Origin: an uncultured Eubacterium sp.
GTDB taxonomy: Bacteria; Bacillota; Clostridia; Lachnospirales; Lachnospiraceae
Assembly (NCBI GenBank): GCA_947385775.1
Contig: CANDMI010000001.1
Coordinates: 124,001-188,000, forward strand
Length of the DNA: 64,000 nt
Direction of reading: 5' to 3'
The notes under the pieces: generated by a model
Databases searched by the model: none
Told to the model about the DNA's origin: nothing
Seen by the model: the letters and a program-made list of their open reading frames with translations, nothing else
Part shown: positions 43,154-52,499 of the stretch, piece after piece
Layout of the letters: each line of letters opens with the position of its first letter
Numbering within the stretch: the first letter of the stretch is position 1
Position numbers and translations under genes: made by a program

Positions 43154-44290
43154 TTATCGCCAATATTCCTCGACCTTTTCCTTTGACTCCTGCATCGTCA
43201 GATTATAATTTACTGCAATCCGCTGCGCCGTCTCCTGCTGTGTGAATCCGATTTCTTTATACGTTTTGACGGCTCCTTCCAGTCGACCCTCAAGCCTGCC
43301 CTCAAGCCTGCTGTCCTCCCTCATCTCTTCTAACGCCGCGCACACATTGACCGCCTCCTCTCCTTCCGGGTACTTTAGCTTTGAGTTTGTCGTGACATTG
43401 ATAACCTCCGCCGCTTCCCTGTCCAGCCTTTGAAAATTTGGCTCTGACTGCGTCACTTCTTGCAGGCGGACTTTGTCCTTTGAATACTTAATATACAGCA
43501 TCACCTCTTTTAGGCTGCTTTTAAATTCCTTTATCTCCTCCTCCGTCATCTGCCCCGGCGCGATCAGGTTCACATGATAGTCCGGCGCGTATCGCATGAT
43601 GGCTTCGTCCGTTTCTGCGTACATTTCCTTTAATGACAATGGCCCATCCCATTCTTCCGGCCCCCAAAGGATCGTTAGCGTCACTACCGGGATCAGCCTA
43701 TCCGTTTTATAAAATCCGCTTAAAAACTCTTCCGACGTTGGCTCATGCGTTCCGCTTCCTCTCTTTTTTTGCCTATGCGATCTTGCGGCTTTTGCGACCT
43801 GTCTGGAAAGCTGAATTGCGTCATAGGACATGTTCTTGACCGGCATCGCATAATTGATGTCATTCTGGTTCTCGCATCCCAGAGCGTGTTTGAAAAATGC
43901 TTTCTGACAGATGTATTCCACAATTTGTGGGAGATTTGTGCCAAATGAAGGGCGCATAGTGGGCTATGCAACCTGAATTTGGCGCAAATATCACGCAAAG
44001 TGGGGGATGCAGATGGCAGGAATGAATTTTCAAACACGCTCTAGTATACAGTATGCCACGTTCCCATCCGTCATCGCGACCTTTAACACATCCCTGTACT
44101 TTTGCTCCGGCGCCCCGGCTTCTCCCTCTGCGTATGGCACGATCAGCTCCGTCGCGTCCAGCTCCGACAAAGACTCTGGACGGATCTTTTGCTTTCCATG
44201 ATATAGGTATTGGTTAAACGCGTCCGCAAAGATCACGGGATTTTTCATATATGCTTTTGTGATAGTGTCTATTTTTCCCAGGTTATGCAT
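43154..44290 (-). pseudogene. Rpn/YhgA-like nuclease gene split by a MITE
   Basis: The N-terminal part (44290-44043) reads MHNLGKIDTITKAYMKN through GNVAYCIL, and the C-terminal part (43880-43154) resumes in the right frame with GCENQNDINYAMPVKNMSYD and ends KVEEYWR. Removing bases 43881-44042 restores one frame of about 320 residues across ILGCENQND, the E-x-Q core of the PD-(D/E)XK site; the first Asp is in QKYRDVLKVA. The insert brings a stop after ILERV, so the gene product is truncated before the catalytic Glu. The C-terminal tail has a short RLEGRLEGRLEG repeat. The open frame that begins at 43957 inside the insert is not a genuine start. Confidence 0.88.
43881..44042. mobile_element. 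162-bp palindromic MITE with 16-bp perfect inverted ends
   Basis: The ends AGAGCGTGTTTGAAAA (43881-43896) and TTTTCAAACACGCTCT (44027-44042) are perfect inverted repeats. The interior is itself an imperfect palindrome: for example AGATTTGTGCCAAAT pairs with ATTTGGCGCAAATAT around a short centre, so the element can fold into one long hairpin. It has no open frame. The flanks join exactly into an Rpn coding frame when it is removed; with the ends set two bases in, a 2-bp AG duplication can be read. The mobilising transposase is not in the window. A possible fragment of the same end is at 41873-41895. Confidence 0.9.
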
Positions 44291-44404
44291 CCCCTTTCTG
44301 TAAAAATTCTCTTTTTGTGACTATCAAATTATTCTAATCTCTGTTTGAATTTATAGTTCAAGCCTTTATGACGCACCGAAAATACAATAGTAAAAAATTC
44401 GTCT

Positions 44405-45724
44405 TTAGTATACAACAAACTCGTCTAAATAATCGTTTAATAGCAAATAATTTTCGCCTTTTTTCAATCCCTTGTTACAAAGTATTTCATTAATCTTTTC
44501 TGAAAATTGCGGCGTAACTACAACAAAATATTCTTCCCAATTTATAATTTCATCCGAAGGAACAACAGGTATATTATTTTTCATTTTATAATATTTATCT
44601 GGATCATTATCTATCATAATATCTGGAAATAACGGATAGTTTAAAAGCTTTTCTCCGTTCTTTCCTATGCCCCATAATGCCAATTTCCTATCTTTTTTTA
44701 GTAAAAAGATAGCTGTAATAGCCGGTAAAATCTCAATTATTTTCTGCTGTTTATATATCATGGAAAACAAAGTTTGAATCATATCTTTTTCGAAATCAGT
44801 AGCCTTATCCTGATGAATTGGATAATCTAAAAACTTATCATAAAATAATTCTCCATTTTCTCTGTTCAAATATTTTCTCGCAATTTCAGCATTATTTTCT
44901 GCCTGGGACTTTAACAAATCTATGCGTTCTTGCTTAGTAAAATAACCTGTAGATAATCCTTGTGAAAATTGATTGTTTTTCAAGCCACTGATTTTTTTTA
45001 TTCCTCGGACTTGCTCTTTATTCCAAACTTCTAACGGATTATCTATAGTAGAATTACATATTTGTTTAATTTCATAAAAATTTCCGTTTAAAGCCAAATT
45101 AAGTCTTTCCGGTATTGTAAATTCCTCCCAATTTGGATGAATATCAGAATCAGGCAATGAATAAATAAAATCGGAAAATATGTCTTTTCTATCTCCTGCA
45201 AATTGCTCTTTTTCATATACTCTCACAATGATATTCTTTCGCCCTATTTTCTCACTAATCTTTTCTAAATTATCTAAATAATTATTAGGAAGGCCCATCC
45301 TATTATTCATGTAACTCATTATTGATTCATGCTCGCTTAATGTTTTTACGTCTTGATTATACATAGATTCAACTAAGCGATCCTGCCGCCTTAAATATAC
45401 AATTACTTTAACATTTTCATGAAACTCCTGAGCTGTCGATAAAATATCTAATAATTTTTGAGGATAATACCAAAATTCTTCGTCTGAAATGATAACGTTA
45501 TATTCCTGGAGCTCTTTCTTTATCATACTCCATCTTTTGTTTTTTCCTTCATCCCAAGTAAGCTTACGCCCGTTTGTCCAAATAGTAATTCCAGCCGTGT
45601 CCAAATATGGATAACTCCAATTGTATTTTTGTAAAACCTTGTTATTTTCATATAAAAATCGTTGTAAAGAAGTTGTTCCCGTCTTATGTGTACCGATATG
45701 AAACAGTAAAATATTTTTTTTCAT
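44405..45724 (-). CDS. Sulfotransferase-like protein with C-terminal Rossmann-like module
   Basis: 439 residues. The N-terminal FHIGTHKTGTTSLQRFLYEN is the PAPS phosphosulfate-binding loop of sulfotransferases, and KVIVYLRRQDRLVESMYNQD is the matching 3'-phosphate motif with its Arg and Ser. It should transfer sulfate from PAPS to a glycan or other acceptor. Residues about 345-439 form a second domain (LALWGIGKNGEKLLN, DIMIDNDPDKYYKMKN, IPVVPSDEI, YFVVVTPQFSEKI), a Rossmann-like module also seen in the neighbouring TupA- and DUF616-type proteins. The gene is markedly AT-rich against the core genes of the window, a sign of transfer. No PAPS synthesis gene is in view. Confidence 0.8.
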   Translation of the reverse strand: MKKNILLFHIGTHKTGTTSLQRFLYENNKVLQKYNWSYPYLDTAGITIWTNGRKLTWDEGKNKRWSMIKKELQEYNVIISDEEFWYYPQKLLDILSTAQEFHENVKVIVYLRRQDRLVESMYNQDVKTLSEHESIMSYMNNRMGLPNNYLDNLEKISEKIGRKNIIVRVYEKEQFAGDRKDIFSDFIYSLPDSDIHPNWEEFTIPERLNLALNGNFYEIKQICNSTIDNPLEVWNKEQVRGIKKISGLKNNQFSQGLSTGYFTKQERIDLLKSQAENNAEIARKYLNRENGELFYDKFLDYPIHQDKATDFEKDMIQTLFSMIYKQQKIIEILPAITAIFLLKKDRKLALWGIGKNGEKLLNYPLFPDIMIDNDPDKYYKMKNNIPVVPSDEIINWEEYFVVVTPQFSEKINEILCNKGLKKGENYLLLNDYLDEFVVY

Positions 45725-45858
45725 TATTCAAACCCGCCTTTCTACAATATAAATCAATCGAACTATTCACTTCACTAATTACACTTTTTAAAGCGTAATC
45801 CCAAAATCCATTCCTGTTAATTTGATTTTTTAACTCGATGAATAATTAATATAACTCT

Positions 45859-46798
45859 TTATAAGTTAATTTTTAGCAAAAAAGTAATTTTTCTAACAAA
45901 CCTCCATTTGCTTATATCAAATTCGCGATAAAGAGTCTGAGATAAATTACAACAATTTATTTTTATTTTGCATGCATTTTCCCATTCTTTTGAATAAATT
46001 TCTGCTGAAATTCTAAAAAAACAATGAAATATAAAATAATTATCTATATATGCATTTTCTTCATGATATTTGTATAGTAATTCTCGAGCTAACGACAAAA
46101 TTTTATCTCCAAGCTTTGCTTTTATAAACCAACTTGATGCAATACGGGCATCTAACGGCGCTCTATCATTTATCTCAAGAACAAATTCAGAAAAATGTTT
46201 CCTTGTTATGTACTTTTGCTCATATTTTCTTATTATATGTTTAAGAAAATGTACATAAGAGGTATAACTATCTTCTGTTATTAAAATTATTCTCGCTTAA
46301 GGCATTTGTTTTTTAATACTATTATAACACGCTTTCACTATAGGCGTCATATTCTCAAATCCCTGAAACCAACAAACCCATATTATTTCACCTTCTTCAA
46401 TAATAGATGATTTTTTAGATTTGTCTGCAAACGTAACAGCATAATCATAATATCTTTTTTAATACTTTATATGAATAGTAATTCCTTAATGCGTCTCTTA
46501 CTATTAAATCATCTTTCGCTATATAATTTATAAAATAACGAACCACTATATCACTATTTATATCATTAGAAAATAATCGTTCATTTCCTAACATATCATA
46601 TCCATTTTCGATCAAAATTCTTTTTATAACACAATCTTCTAATTTAAATCTAGATATTATCTTTTCAGGCGATACATTATAAATTTCAATAGCTTCTTTG
46701 ATTATTTCAGTTTCATATTCACTACTTAAAACACATATATAATCATATTCTTGTTTATATATGTCTTGCGGTGCAATAACAGCAAGCCTAGCAACGAT
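45859..46798 (-). pseudogene. Decayed capsule-type glycosyltransferase (Caps_synth-like) with Rossmann-like N-terminus
   Basis: Reading the minus strand from 46798: a first frame gives VARLAVIAPQDIYKQEYDY and onward to YYSYKVLKKI, similar to the end of the Rossmann-like module of neighbouring proteins. A frameshift near 46460 leads to a frame with IIWVCWFQGFENMTPIVKAC, the start motif of capsular polysaccharide glycosyltransferases. A TAA follows at IKKQMP (about 46305), then the same frame continues ARIILITEDSYTSYV, KYEQKYITRKHFSEF and, after loss of the central catalytic part, ends at 45859 with RKITFLLKINL. So at least one frameshift, one stop and probably one internal deletion are present. 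Very AT-rich. The product is almost certainly non-functional. Confidence 0.78.
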
Positions 46799-46859
46799 TT
46801 AATCCTAAAATGTTCATAGCCATAATCTCATATATCTAAAATTATTACAAATCGGTAAG

Positions 46860-48461
46860 TTACACGCTAAAAACTGTCTTTCCATTTTTAATTGTTTCTA
46901 AAACCCGAATATCCTTTATCCTCTCAACCTCCACTTCCAGCGGCGAATCACTTAAAATTACCATATCCGCCTTTTTTCCTGGTTCCAGGCTTCCTTTCTC
47001 CTTTTCCTCAAAATATTCGTATGCAGCGTTTATCGTCACCGCCTTTAGCGCCTCGTATACGTCAATTTTTTGGTTTTCCCCAATAACGTTCCCGCTTCGG
47101 CTGATACGGTTTACCGCACACCATACAGAATGGAGCATATTCGGTTTTGTGACAGGCGTATCCTGATGAAAATTATACTTTACCCCGCTGCTTATCGCAT
47201 CCTTAACCGGGCTGATATTTCTGCCTCTATCGAAACCCAGATTTTTCATATGGACATCCCCCCAATACCAGACATGCCCAATAAATATAGAAGCGATCAT
47301 ATTTATTTTTGCCATCCGCGCCAATTGATCTTTTCGAACCGTCTGACAGTGGATCATAACCGGCCTTAAATCCGGCGCATCGCTTGCTTTATCCAGGCTC
47401 TTTTCATAGGCGTTTAAAAACTGCTCGCTGGCCGCGTCGCCGTTGCAATGGGCCAAAATCTGCCTGCCTTCTTGAATTGCCTGCATCACGTATTGTTCCA
47501 CAGCCGCGTCTTCATAATATGGATACCCCCGATACTGGCTCTCCCCCTCATACGGCTTAGACAACCACGCAGATTTCCCTTGCGGGGAACCATCCAAAAT
47601 GATTTTATATCCGCCAATTTTTAATTTTCCGAAATAACGATTGTCAAATTCCCTGTATTTTTCCATTAAGCATGCGCCGTTTGCAGCCGCCAAAGGATAG
47701 CATACGACATCCACCTTTAGCCTGCCATCCTTAGACATCTGGGATAACAAAGCCAGATCGCCTTCTGTAGTCGCGCCATCCTGCACGGTAGTAATGCCAT
47801 TTTGGATATAAATATCCTGCATATTTTCCTGGATGGATGCGGCTGATACGCGAAATCTTTCCTGCACATGCCGCTGTACGAGCGCCATCGCTCCTTCTTC
47901 CAAATATCCGCTTGGTGCGGCGGCGTCTTCTAACCTTCCGATAAAGCCGCCAGCTGGATCTTTCGTATTTTCATCCACTCCCGCCAGCTTTAACAACGCG
48001 CTGTTTACACAACAAAGATGCCCGGAAATATGCGTGATCATAATCGGAATGGACTCAGACGCACGATCCAGTGCAAATTTATCTGGATGACGCTGTTCCT
48101 TCAAAAAATTATGGTCATATCCAAATCCCACTACGACATGCTCACTGGTAATATTTTGATCTTCAATATATTCTTTTAGCTTTTTAACTATTTCCTCAAA
48201 CGAGCCGCACTCGGATAAATCGGCGGCCTGGGACATCTGCCCGTTCATTACAATGTGACTATGCGCATCTATAAAAGATGGCATCAGACACCGTCCCTTC
48301 AAATCAATGCGTTTTGTATTTTTCGGAATATCTTTTAACACCGATTCCAATGAACCGACCTTTCGGATATACCCGTCCGACACATATACTGCCTCCACGC
48401 GCTGCGTGTGCGGCGCTTCCGCCATCGTTATAATTTTCCCGTTGTAATATAATTTTCCCAT
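46860..48461 (-). CDS. Amidohydrolase family 3 (YtcJ-like) protein
   Basis: 533 residues; the ATG at 48461 (MGKLYYNGKII) is preferred to a GTG two codons earlier that would sit on the ribosome site. Metal motif FIDAHSHIVMNG, VGFGYDHNF, the Lys region GGYKIILDGSPQGKSAW, the HCNGDAASEQFL motif, MIHCQTVRKDQLARM and DTPVTKPNML are those of YtcJ-type enzymes, which hydrolyse amide or related bonds; substrates are largely unknown. No signal peptide. It lies 13 bases after the glutamate symporter gene and is co-transcribed with it and the TupA-like gene. Confidence 0.88.
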   Translation of the reverse strand: MGKLYYNGKIITMAEAPHTQRVEAVYVSDGYIRKVGSLESVLKDIPKNTKRIDLKGRCLMPSFIDAHSHIVMNGQMSQAADLSECGSFEEIVKKLKEYIEDQNITSEHVVVGFGYDHNFLKEQRHPDKFALDRASESIPIMITHISGHLCCVNSALLKLAGVDENTKDPAGGFIGRLEDAAAPSGYLEEGAMALVQRHVQERFRVSAASIQENMQDIYIQNGITTVQDGATTEGDLALLSQMSKDGRLKVDVVCYPLAAANGACLMEKYREFDNRYFGKLKIGGYKIILDGSPQGKSAWLSKPYEGESQYRGYPYYEDAAVEQYVMQAIQEGRQILAHCNGDAASEQFLNAYEKSLDKASDAPDLRPVMIHCQTVRKDQLARMAKINMIASIFIGHVWYWGDVHMKNLGFDRGRNISPVKDAISSGVKYNFHQDTPVTKPNMLHSVWCAVNRISRSGNVIGENQKIDVYEALKAVTINAAYEYFEEKEKGSLEPGKKADMVILSDSPLEVEVERIKDIRVLETIKNGKTVFSV

Positions 48462-48474
48462 ATCCACTCCATCT

Positions 48475-49830
48475 TTATTTCCACTTAAACGTCTTAGCTC
48501 CCCATGACCTTGTCAGTTTTAAAATCACAAGATAAGCGGCAATGCAGACACAAAGCCCTATGATCGTATTGCGCAAAGACAGGCTTCCCGAAGCTAACGC
48601 CAAAATCAGGATATACACCGGCGTAGAGCAAAGCATGACCACATTGCACGCTCCCAACTCAATGCTTGTCGTTGTCTCAAAGTTTGGATCCACAATCCTT
48701 AATAAAGAAATGCCGCTTGGCACTGTGCCTGTGCAAGTGCCGTATAATCCAAGCGTCCTTTCAAAATCATTGCTTCCTCCGATCCTGCAACCAAAGTAAA
48801 GGCTTGTAACAAAAGTGACAACCGTAATAATGATCGAAACTACAAAAATCGGTACGATCCATCTTCGGATCACATTCACAGAAATTGCCATAAACGCGCA
48901 TACGACAAGATAATCCGACGCTAATCCTGTAATTTTGCTCTGCAATACATTTTCCTTAAGAAAATCTATCTTCAATGCCTTCATCACAGCTTTCACAATA
49001 TAGGCCGCGTACATTCCGTTCATAAACATCATATTTTCCATCGACGACCCTAAAAAGCCAGGGATCATACCCAGGATTTTGGAAATGCCGACAGCCAAAA
49101 CATAACAGCCGCCGATCAGCGCAAAATGAAACGCAATGGTTTCTATATTGCTGTTACAGGTGGTGTCCTTTACCATATATTCTGTCTGTTCTTCTTTTTT
49201 GTAATATCCCTTTTTTATCCGCCCGTCAATTTGCCCGCAATGCTTTGCAAGACCTCTTTTTATCCCTGCTTTCGCCATTGGTATTCCGATCAAAAACGCC
49301 GCGACAAACCCCAATGCAGCAAACGTGATCGCTGTCATTCCAGCGTCCGCCCAGCCGTATTGCTCAAAAATCTGCCCGTACGCGGCAGCCTGACCCGGCC
49401 CCTGGCAAAACGCAAACTGGATCAGCATCCCATAAACCGCATCCATTTGAAACGAGTTCCCGATCGCCATGATCACGAGCGTCGCAACAATCGGAGTCAA
49501 CGCATAAAGCAGGCACCATATCACTCCAAGCGCCGTTGCTCCTTTAAATATCTTTTGAAAGCTATTTGAGTCTTTTTCCGCTGTATCCGTCAAGCTGATG
49601 GATATAAAAGATACTGTAAATAAATTATTTACAACCGTGGTATACATATTCGTATCTGTCCCAAAGCCAATTCCCATGCCCTGACATACATTTACAAATG
49701 CAAACCCCAAAAGCCCAGCGATCACGCTGGCAGGAACAAGCATATTTTGAAAAAAGCTCACTTTCGCCCGCAAAAGCACACCAAGGCAAAGCATAATGCT
49801 TGCCCATCCAAATGCCATCATAAAGCTCAT
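48475..49830 (-). CDS. gltS: Sodium/glutamate symporter family transporter
   Basis: 451 residues; the ATG at 49830 (MSFMMAFGWASIML) has GGAG 6 bases upstream and begins 2 bases after the TupA-like stop. About 12 helices in two repeats. The GltS pattern is visible in LLVPASVIAGLLGF-type MLVPASVIAGLLGFAF, LIQFAFCQGPGQAAAYGQIF with the first re-entrant loop, and the second repeat GLYGTCTGTVPSGISLLRIV. GltS proteins import glutamate with Na+. Some members of the broader family carry other dicarboxylates or export, so the substrate is inferred from family and context. Confidence 0.85.
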   Translation of the reverse strand: MSFMMAFGWASIMLCLGVLLRAKVSFFQNMLVPASVIAGLLGFAFVNVCQGMGIGFGTDTNMYTTVVNNLFTVSFISISLTDTAEKDSNSFQKIFKGATALGVIWCLLYALTPIVATLVIMAIGNSFQMDAVYGMLIQFAFCQGPGQAAAYGQIFEQYGWADAGMTAITFAALGFVAAFLIGIPMAKAGIKRGLAKHCGQIDGRIKKGYYKKEEQTEYMVKDTTCNSNIETIAFHFALIGGCYVLAVGISKILGMIPGFLGSSMENMMFMNGMYAAYIVKAVMKALKIDFLKENVLQSKITGLASDYLVVCAFMAISVNVIRRWIVPIFVVSIIITVVTFVTSLYFGCRIGGSNDFERTLGLYGTCTGTVPSGISLLRIVDPNFETTTSIELGACNVVMLCSTPVYILILALASGSLSLRNTIIGLCVCIAAYLVILKLTRSWGAKTFKWK

Positions 49831-49832
49831 TT

Positions 49833-51077
49833 TTATCTCCATTCCGCTGTATTTTCGCAATTTCCCAGTTGTATAAAGCCGCCTAATTCCAAATCTCTTT
49901 CATATGGCTCTATTGGAACAAAGCCGCCCTGATGGAAAAACGTCATTTCGCCAAAATAGATCTTCCCATCCAACTCATAAAAATCAACTCTTACATGCGC
50001 AATGCCTGCCGATATATTCTCTGCCAGCTCTTTCATTTTCTGATAATTTTGAGGCATTTTCGGTGGAACCGCGGCATTTTCATGCTCGCTTTTCATTTCA
50101 ATATGTTCCTGTTTTTCATTAAAAAAATCTGTGGTCGTCTCATGCGCATCATCCATCCGACTCTGCGCGATCAACAATATTTTCGCCTTCCCGGAAAAAC
50201 AAAAATACTTATAGTCTTCAATCCCTCCCTGAACGTCCAATTTCTCTAAATATTCTTCCGCGATGATCCTTCTTGGAACCTCTTTATACGGCCACTCTCT
50301 CGCAAGCAGATAAAAATTTCTGTCTAAAGCCGAATCCAGAGTTTCTTTTGCCGCTTCTTTGTCAAACGTTTCCTTATCCCGGCATACGATCACGCTTCCG
50401 GAATCATGGGTGCATTTTAATACAAACTTAGACGGCAGCTTTTCAAAATCAATGTCGTCAAAGCGCTCATATACGCCCAGCGTAGGGATTACGTATTCCT
50501 CCCCGATCTTGCTTGCGATATAATTTTTCACCTCATACTTATCAACCATCTTTACATACTCTGGTTTGTGGTCGTGAATTTTCAGCCATTGTAGCTTTTC
50601 ATTAAATGTTTTCGGGTTTTCCAGGTCAAGGGGATATCCCATCATGCGCTCAAACTTTTTGCACAGAAAATCCGTATCGTCTAAAAGGCATTGAAACTGT
50701 TTATTCAATGCCTCGTCCTTCCTATCCATTAAATCTTCTATGCATTCCTGCACGGAAAAATATCCGAGGTTAAAAATATGCGAAACCCCGTTTTTTTCCA
50801 GCTGATTTTTAATGCTCTGCTGATGATGCGGATTATCGATCGCCACAAATACCGCTACCTTATCCTGATAGGTATAAAGAGTATCCGGGGAAATCGTATA
50901 AATGCCGTCGATCACAGGCACGCCTTCCTTTTTTCCATTATCGCAAAAGAAATGTATGGAAAAACCAGCCGAAGTCAAAAGGTCATACGCCCATGTCGTG
51001 CCTGTGCCCCCCGCGCCAAAAATACAGACCTTTCCTTTCCAATTCGTTTTCAGTCCGTTTAACTCATCGTATTTCAT
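49833..51077 (-). CDS. TupA-like ATP-grasp protein with N-terminal Rossmann-like module
   Basis: 414 residues. Residues about 12-120 are a Rossmann-like module (KVCIFGAGGTGTTWAYDLL, FCDNGKKEGVPVIDG, YTISPDTLY). Residues about 125-414 match the ATP-grasp TupA family (LENPKTFNEKLQWLKIHDH, MVDKYEVKNYIASKIGEEY, PSKFVLKCTHDSGSVIVCRD, HVRVDFYELDGKIYFGEMTF). TupA was named for teichuronopeptide synthesis in Bacillus halodurans; these enzymes are thought to join amino acids to cell-surface polymers. A glutamate symporter starts 2 bases after its stop, which fits glutamate as the joined residue. That link is inference. Confidence 0.85.
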   Translation of the reverse strand: MKYDELNGLKTNWKGKVCIFGAGGTGTTWAYDLLTSAGFSIHFFCDNGKKEGVPVIDGIYTISPDTLYTYQDKVAVFVAIDNPHHQQSIKNQLEKNGVSHIFNLGYFSVQECIEDLMDRKDEALNKQFQCLLDDTDFLCKKFERMMGYPLDLENPKTFNEKLQWLKIHDHKPEYVKMVDKYEVKNYIASKIGEEYVIPTLGVYERFDDIDFEKLPSKFVLKCTHDSGSVIVCRDKETFDKEAAKETLDSALDRNFYLLAREWPYKEVPRRIIAEEYLEKLDVQGGIEDYKYFCFSGKAKILLIAQSRMDDAHETTTDFFNEKQEHIEMKSEHENAAVPPKMPQNYQKMKELAENISAGIAHVRVDFYELDGKIYFGEMTFFHQGGFVPIEPYERDLELGGFIQLGNCENTAEWR

Positions 51078-51384
51078 TGTTTCTTTTCACCTTTCTGATC
51101 ATGCGTATGATACCCATGACCTATTTCAAAACTACTTTACTACATCGAAAACATATACCGGTCCATATTAACAAAGTTTTCCACATTGGAATACCTAATT
51201 AATGCCATTTACCCCAAATGAAAAAATATATAAATCTCTTTCTCTGCAAAATCTATCTTAAATCTTAAAACTGCTTCCTCTACTTCCATACATAAAAAAA
51301 TGGAATCAAAATCACCTCCCCATTCTATAACAAACTTCATATAAACCTGTCGTCACTAAACCAGATTGTATTAGAACTTTATTT
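51078..51384 (-). other. Gene-free AT-rich spacer
   Basis: About 307 bases between the TupA-like and DUF616 genes without a supportable open frame. It should hold the promoter of the TupA-glutamate-amidohydrolase operon. A TTGTTAA at 51170-51176 (minus strand) is a weak -35 candidate with no clear -10 at the right spacing. An AAAAAAATGGAA-type A/T run near 51296 could end the DUF616 transcript. Confidence 0.4.
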
Positions 51385-52407
51385 TTAAAATTTTTTATGC
51401 CTGCTTATGCTTATCCACTCATTCTCATGTAAATTCAAATCGCAAAGATCATAAAGATATTGGTTTTGATACAAAATATATGGAAGGCTGATCTGGTCTC
51501 TTTTACTAAAACGATTAATTTGCTCCCACCATTCTTCCATTACTTTAATAAGTTTAGAATTATTATGATTCCGAACCATAAATCCACACCAAAGCAAACC
51601 ATTGTTTTCTGGATAATAATTCTGCAAATAATATGCCATTTGCTGAATCACTGCACTTTTAGGAGCCCTGCGAAGCCTTATTACTTCCGCTCCTTCATCG
51701 TAAATACATCTTCGCTGGTCATGGGGAAAACAAAGAAAATCTGATCCTCTTCCATATTTTTTAATAAATTTCCTGATATCTTTTTGAATCAACAAGTTTC
51801 CATCTACCCATACACTTGTTTCAAACTCTTTAAAATAAAGATGAGGCAGTACTTTATATTTTCGAATGCTAAGCGCGCTATCTACAGACTCATCGATATA
51901 TTTTATATTCCATATATCTGATTTTACATTTTTATTATCCGTAAAACATACATATGTAATATTAGGATCTATAAACAACGGGTCTTTCAGATCATCATAA
52001 TCGCCTTGAATAGCTGTATAAATTACTATTTTATCTGTGTTAAATTTATTTTCTTCATTCCCATAATGGAGAGCCGCATTTCTTGCAAATTGGTACTGTA
52101 TGTTTATTTTTTTACGGTACTGCATATATGTTAATATTTTACTATCGGCCATTCCATACTGCGCTTTTAACTGTCCTCTTATTTCATAAAAATAATCTGT
52201 TGTAGCGATTACGACATAATCATACTCCAATGTTTCAATTACATTCGGCGGTAAAATTTCTTCTCCAAAAAAATACGTATGCCATTTTTCTGTTTGATTG
52301 TCGCAAATCGCAACCACCTGGTCTTGATAATGATCTTTTGTCTGCTCCCTTTCCCGCATCAAACCAGCAGCATCTATACCTGTACCAAAAATAATTATTT
52401 TGTCCAT
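51385..52407 (-). CDS. DUF616 (TOD1/MUCI70-like) glycosyltransferase domain with Rossmann-like module
   Basis: 340 residues. Residues 1-105 are the shared Rossmann-like module (KIIIFGTGIDAAGLMRER, VAICDNQTEKW, ILPPNVIETLEYDYVVIATT). Residues about 125-340 match DUF616, a GT-A-like family: VIYTAIQGDYDDLKDPLF, VCFTDNKNVKSDIWNI, RKYKVLPHLYFKEFETSVWVD (shown in part; the closing WVDGN is the nucleotide-sugar metal motif), and CFPHDQRRCIYDEGAEVI. Sugar and acceptor are unknown. AT-rich. Monocistronic or first before the TupA-like gene after a 307-base gap. Confidence 0.8.
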   Translation of the reverse strand: MDKIIIFGTGIDAAGLMREREQTKDHYQDQVVAICDNQTEKWHTYFFGEEILPPNVIETLEYDYVVIATTDYFYEIRGQLKAQYGMADSKILTYMQYRKKINIQYQFARNAALHYGNEENKFNTDKIVIYTAIQGDYDDLKDPLFIDPNITYVCFTDNKNVKSDIWNIKYIDESVDSALSIRKYKVLPHLYFKEFETSVWVDGNLLIQKDIRKFIKKYGRGSDFLCFPHDQRRCIYDEGAEVIRLRRAPKSAVIQQMAYYLQNYYPENNGLLWCGFMVRNHNNSKLIKVMEEWWEQINRFSKRDQISLPYILYQNQYLYDLCDLNLHENEWISISRHKKF

Positions 52408-52499
52408 CCGCTTTTTCTTCCTCTTACAAACAACATCTATCTTAAAATAAATATGACTTTATTATAGGGCTTTGCAAAAACCGCAAAGCCCCAGTTCGT

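Noticed and set aside
43154..43957. 267-codon frame as an intact gene
   Set aside because: Its first 26 or so codons read through the MITE; the true gene starts at 44290 and is interrupted.
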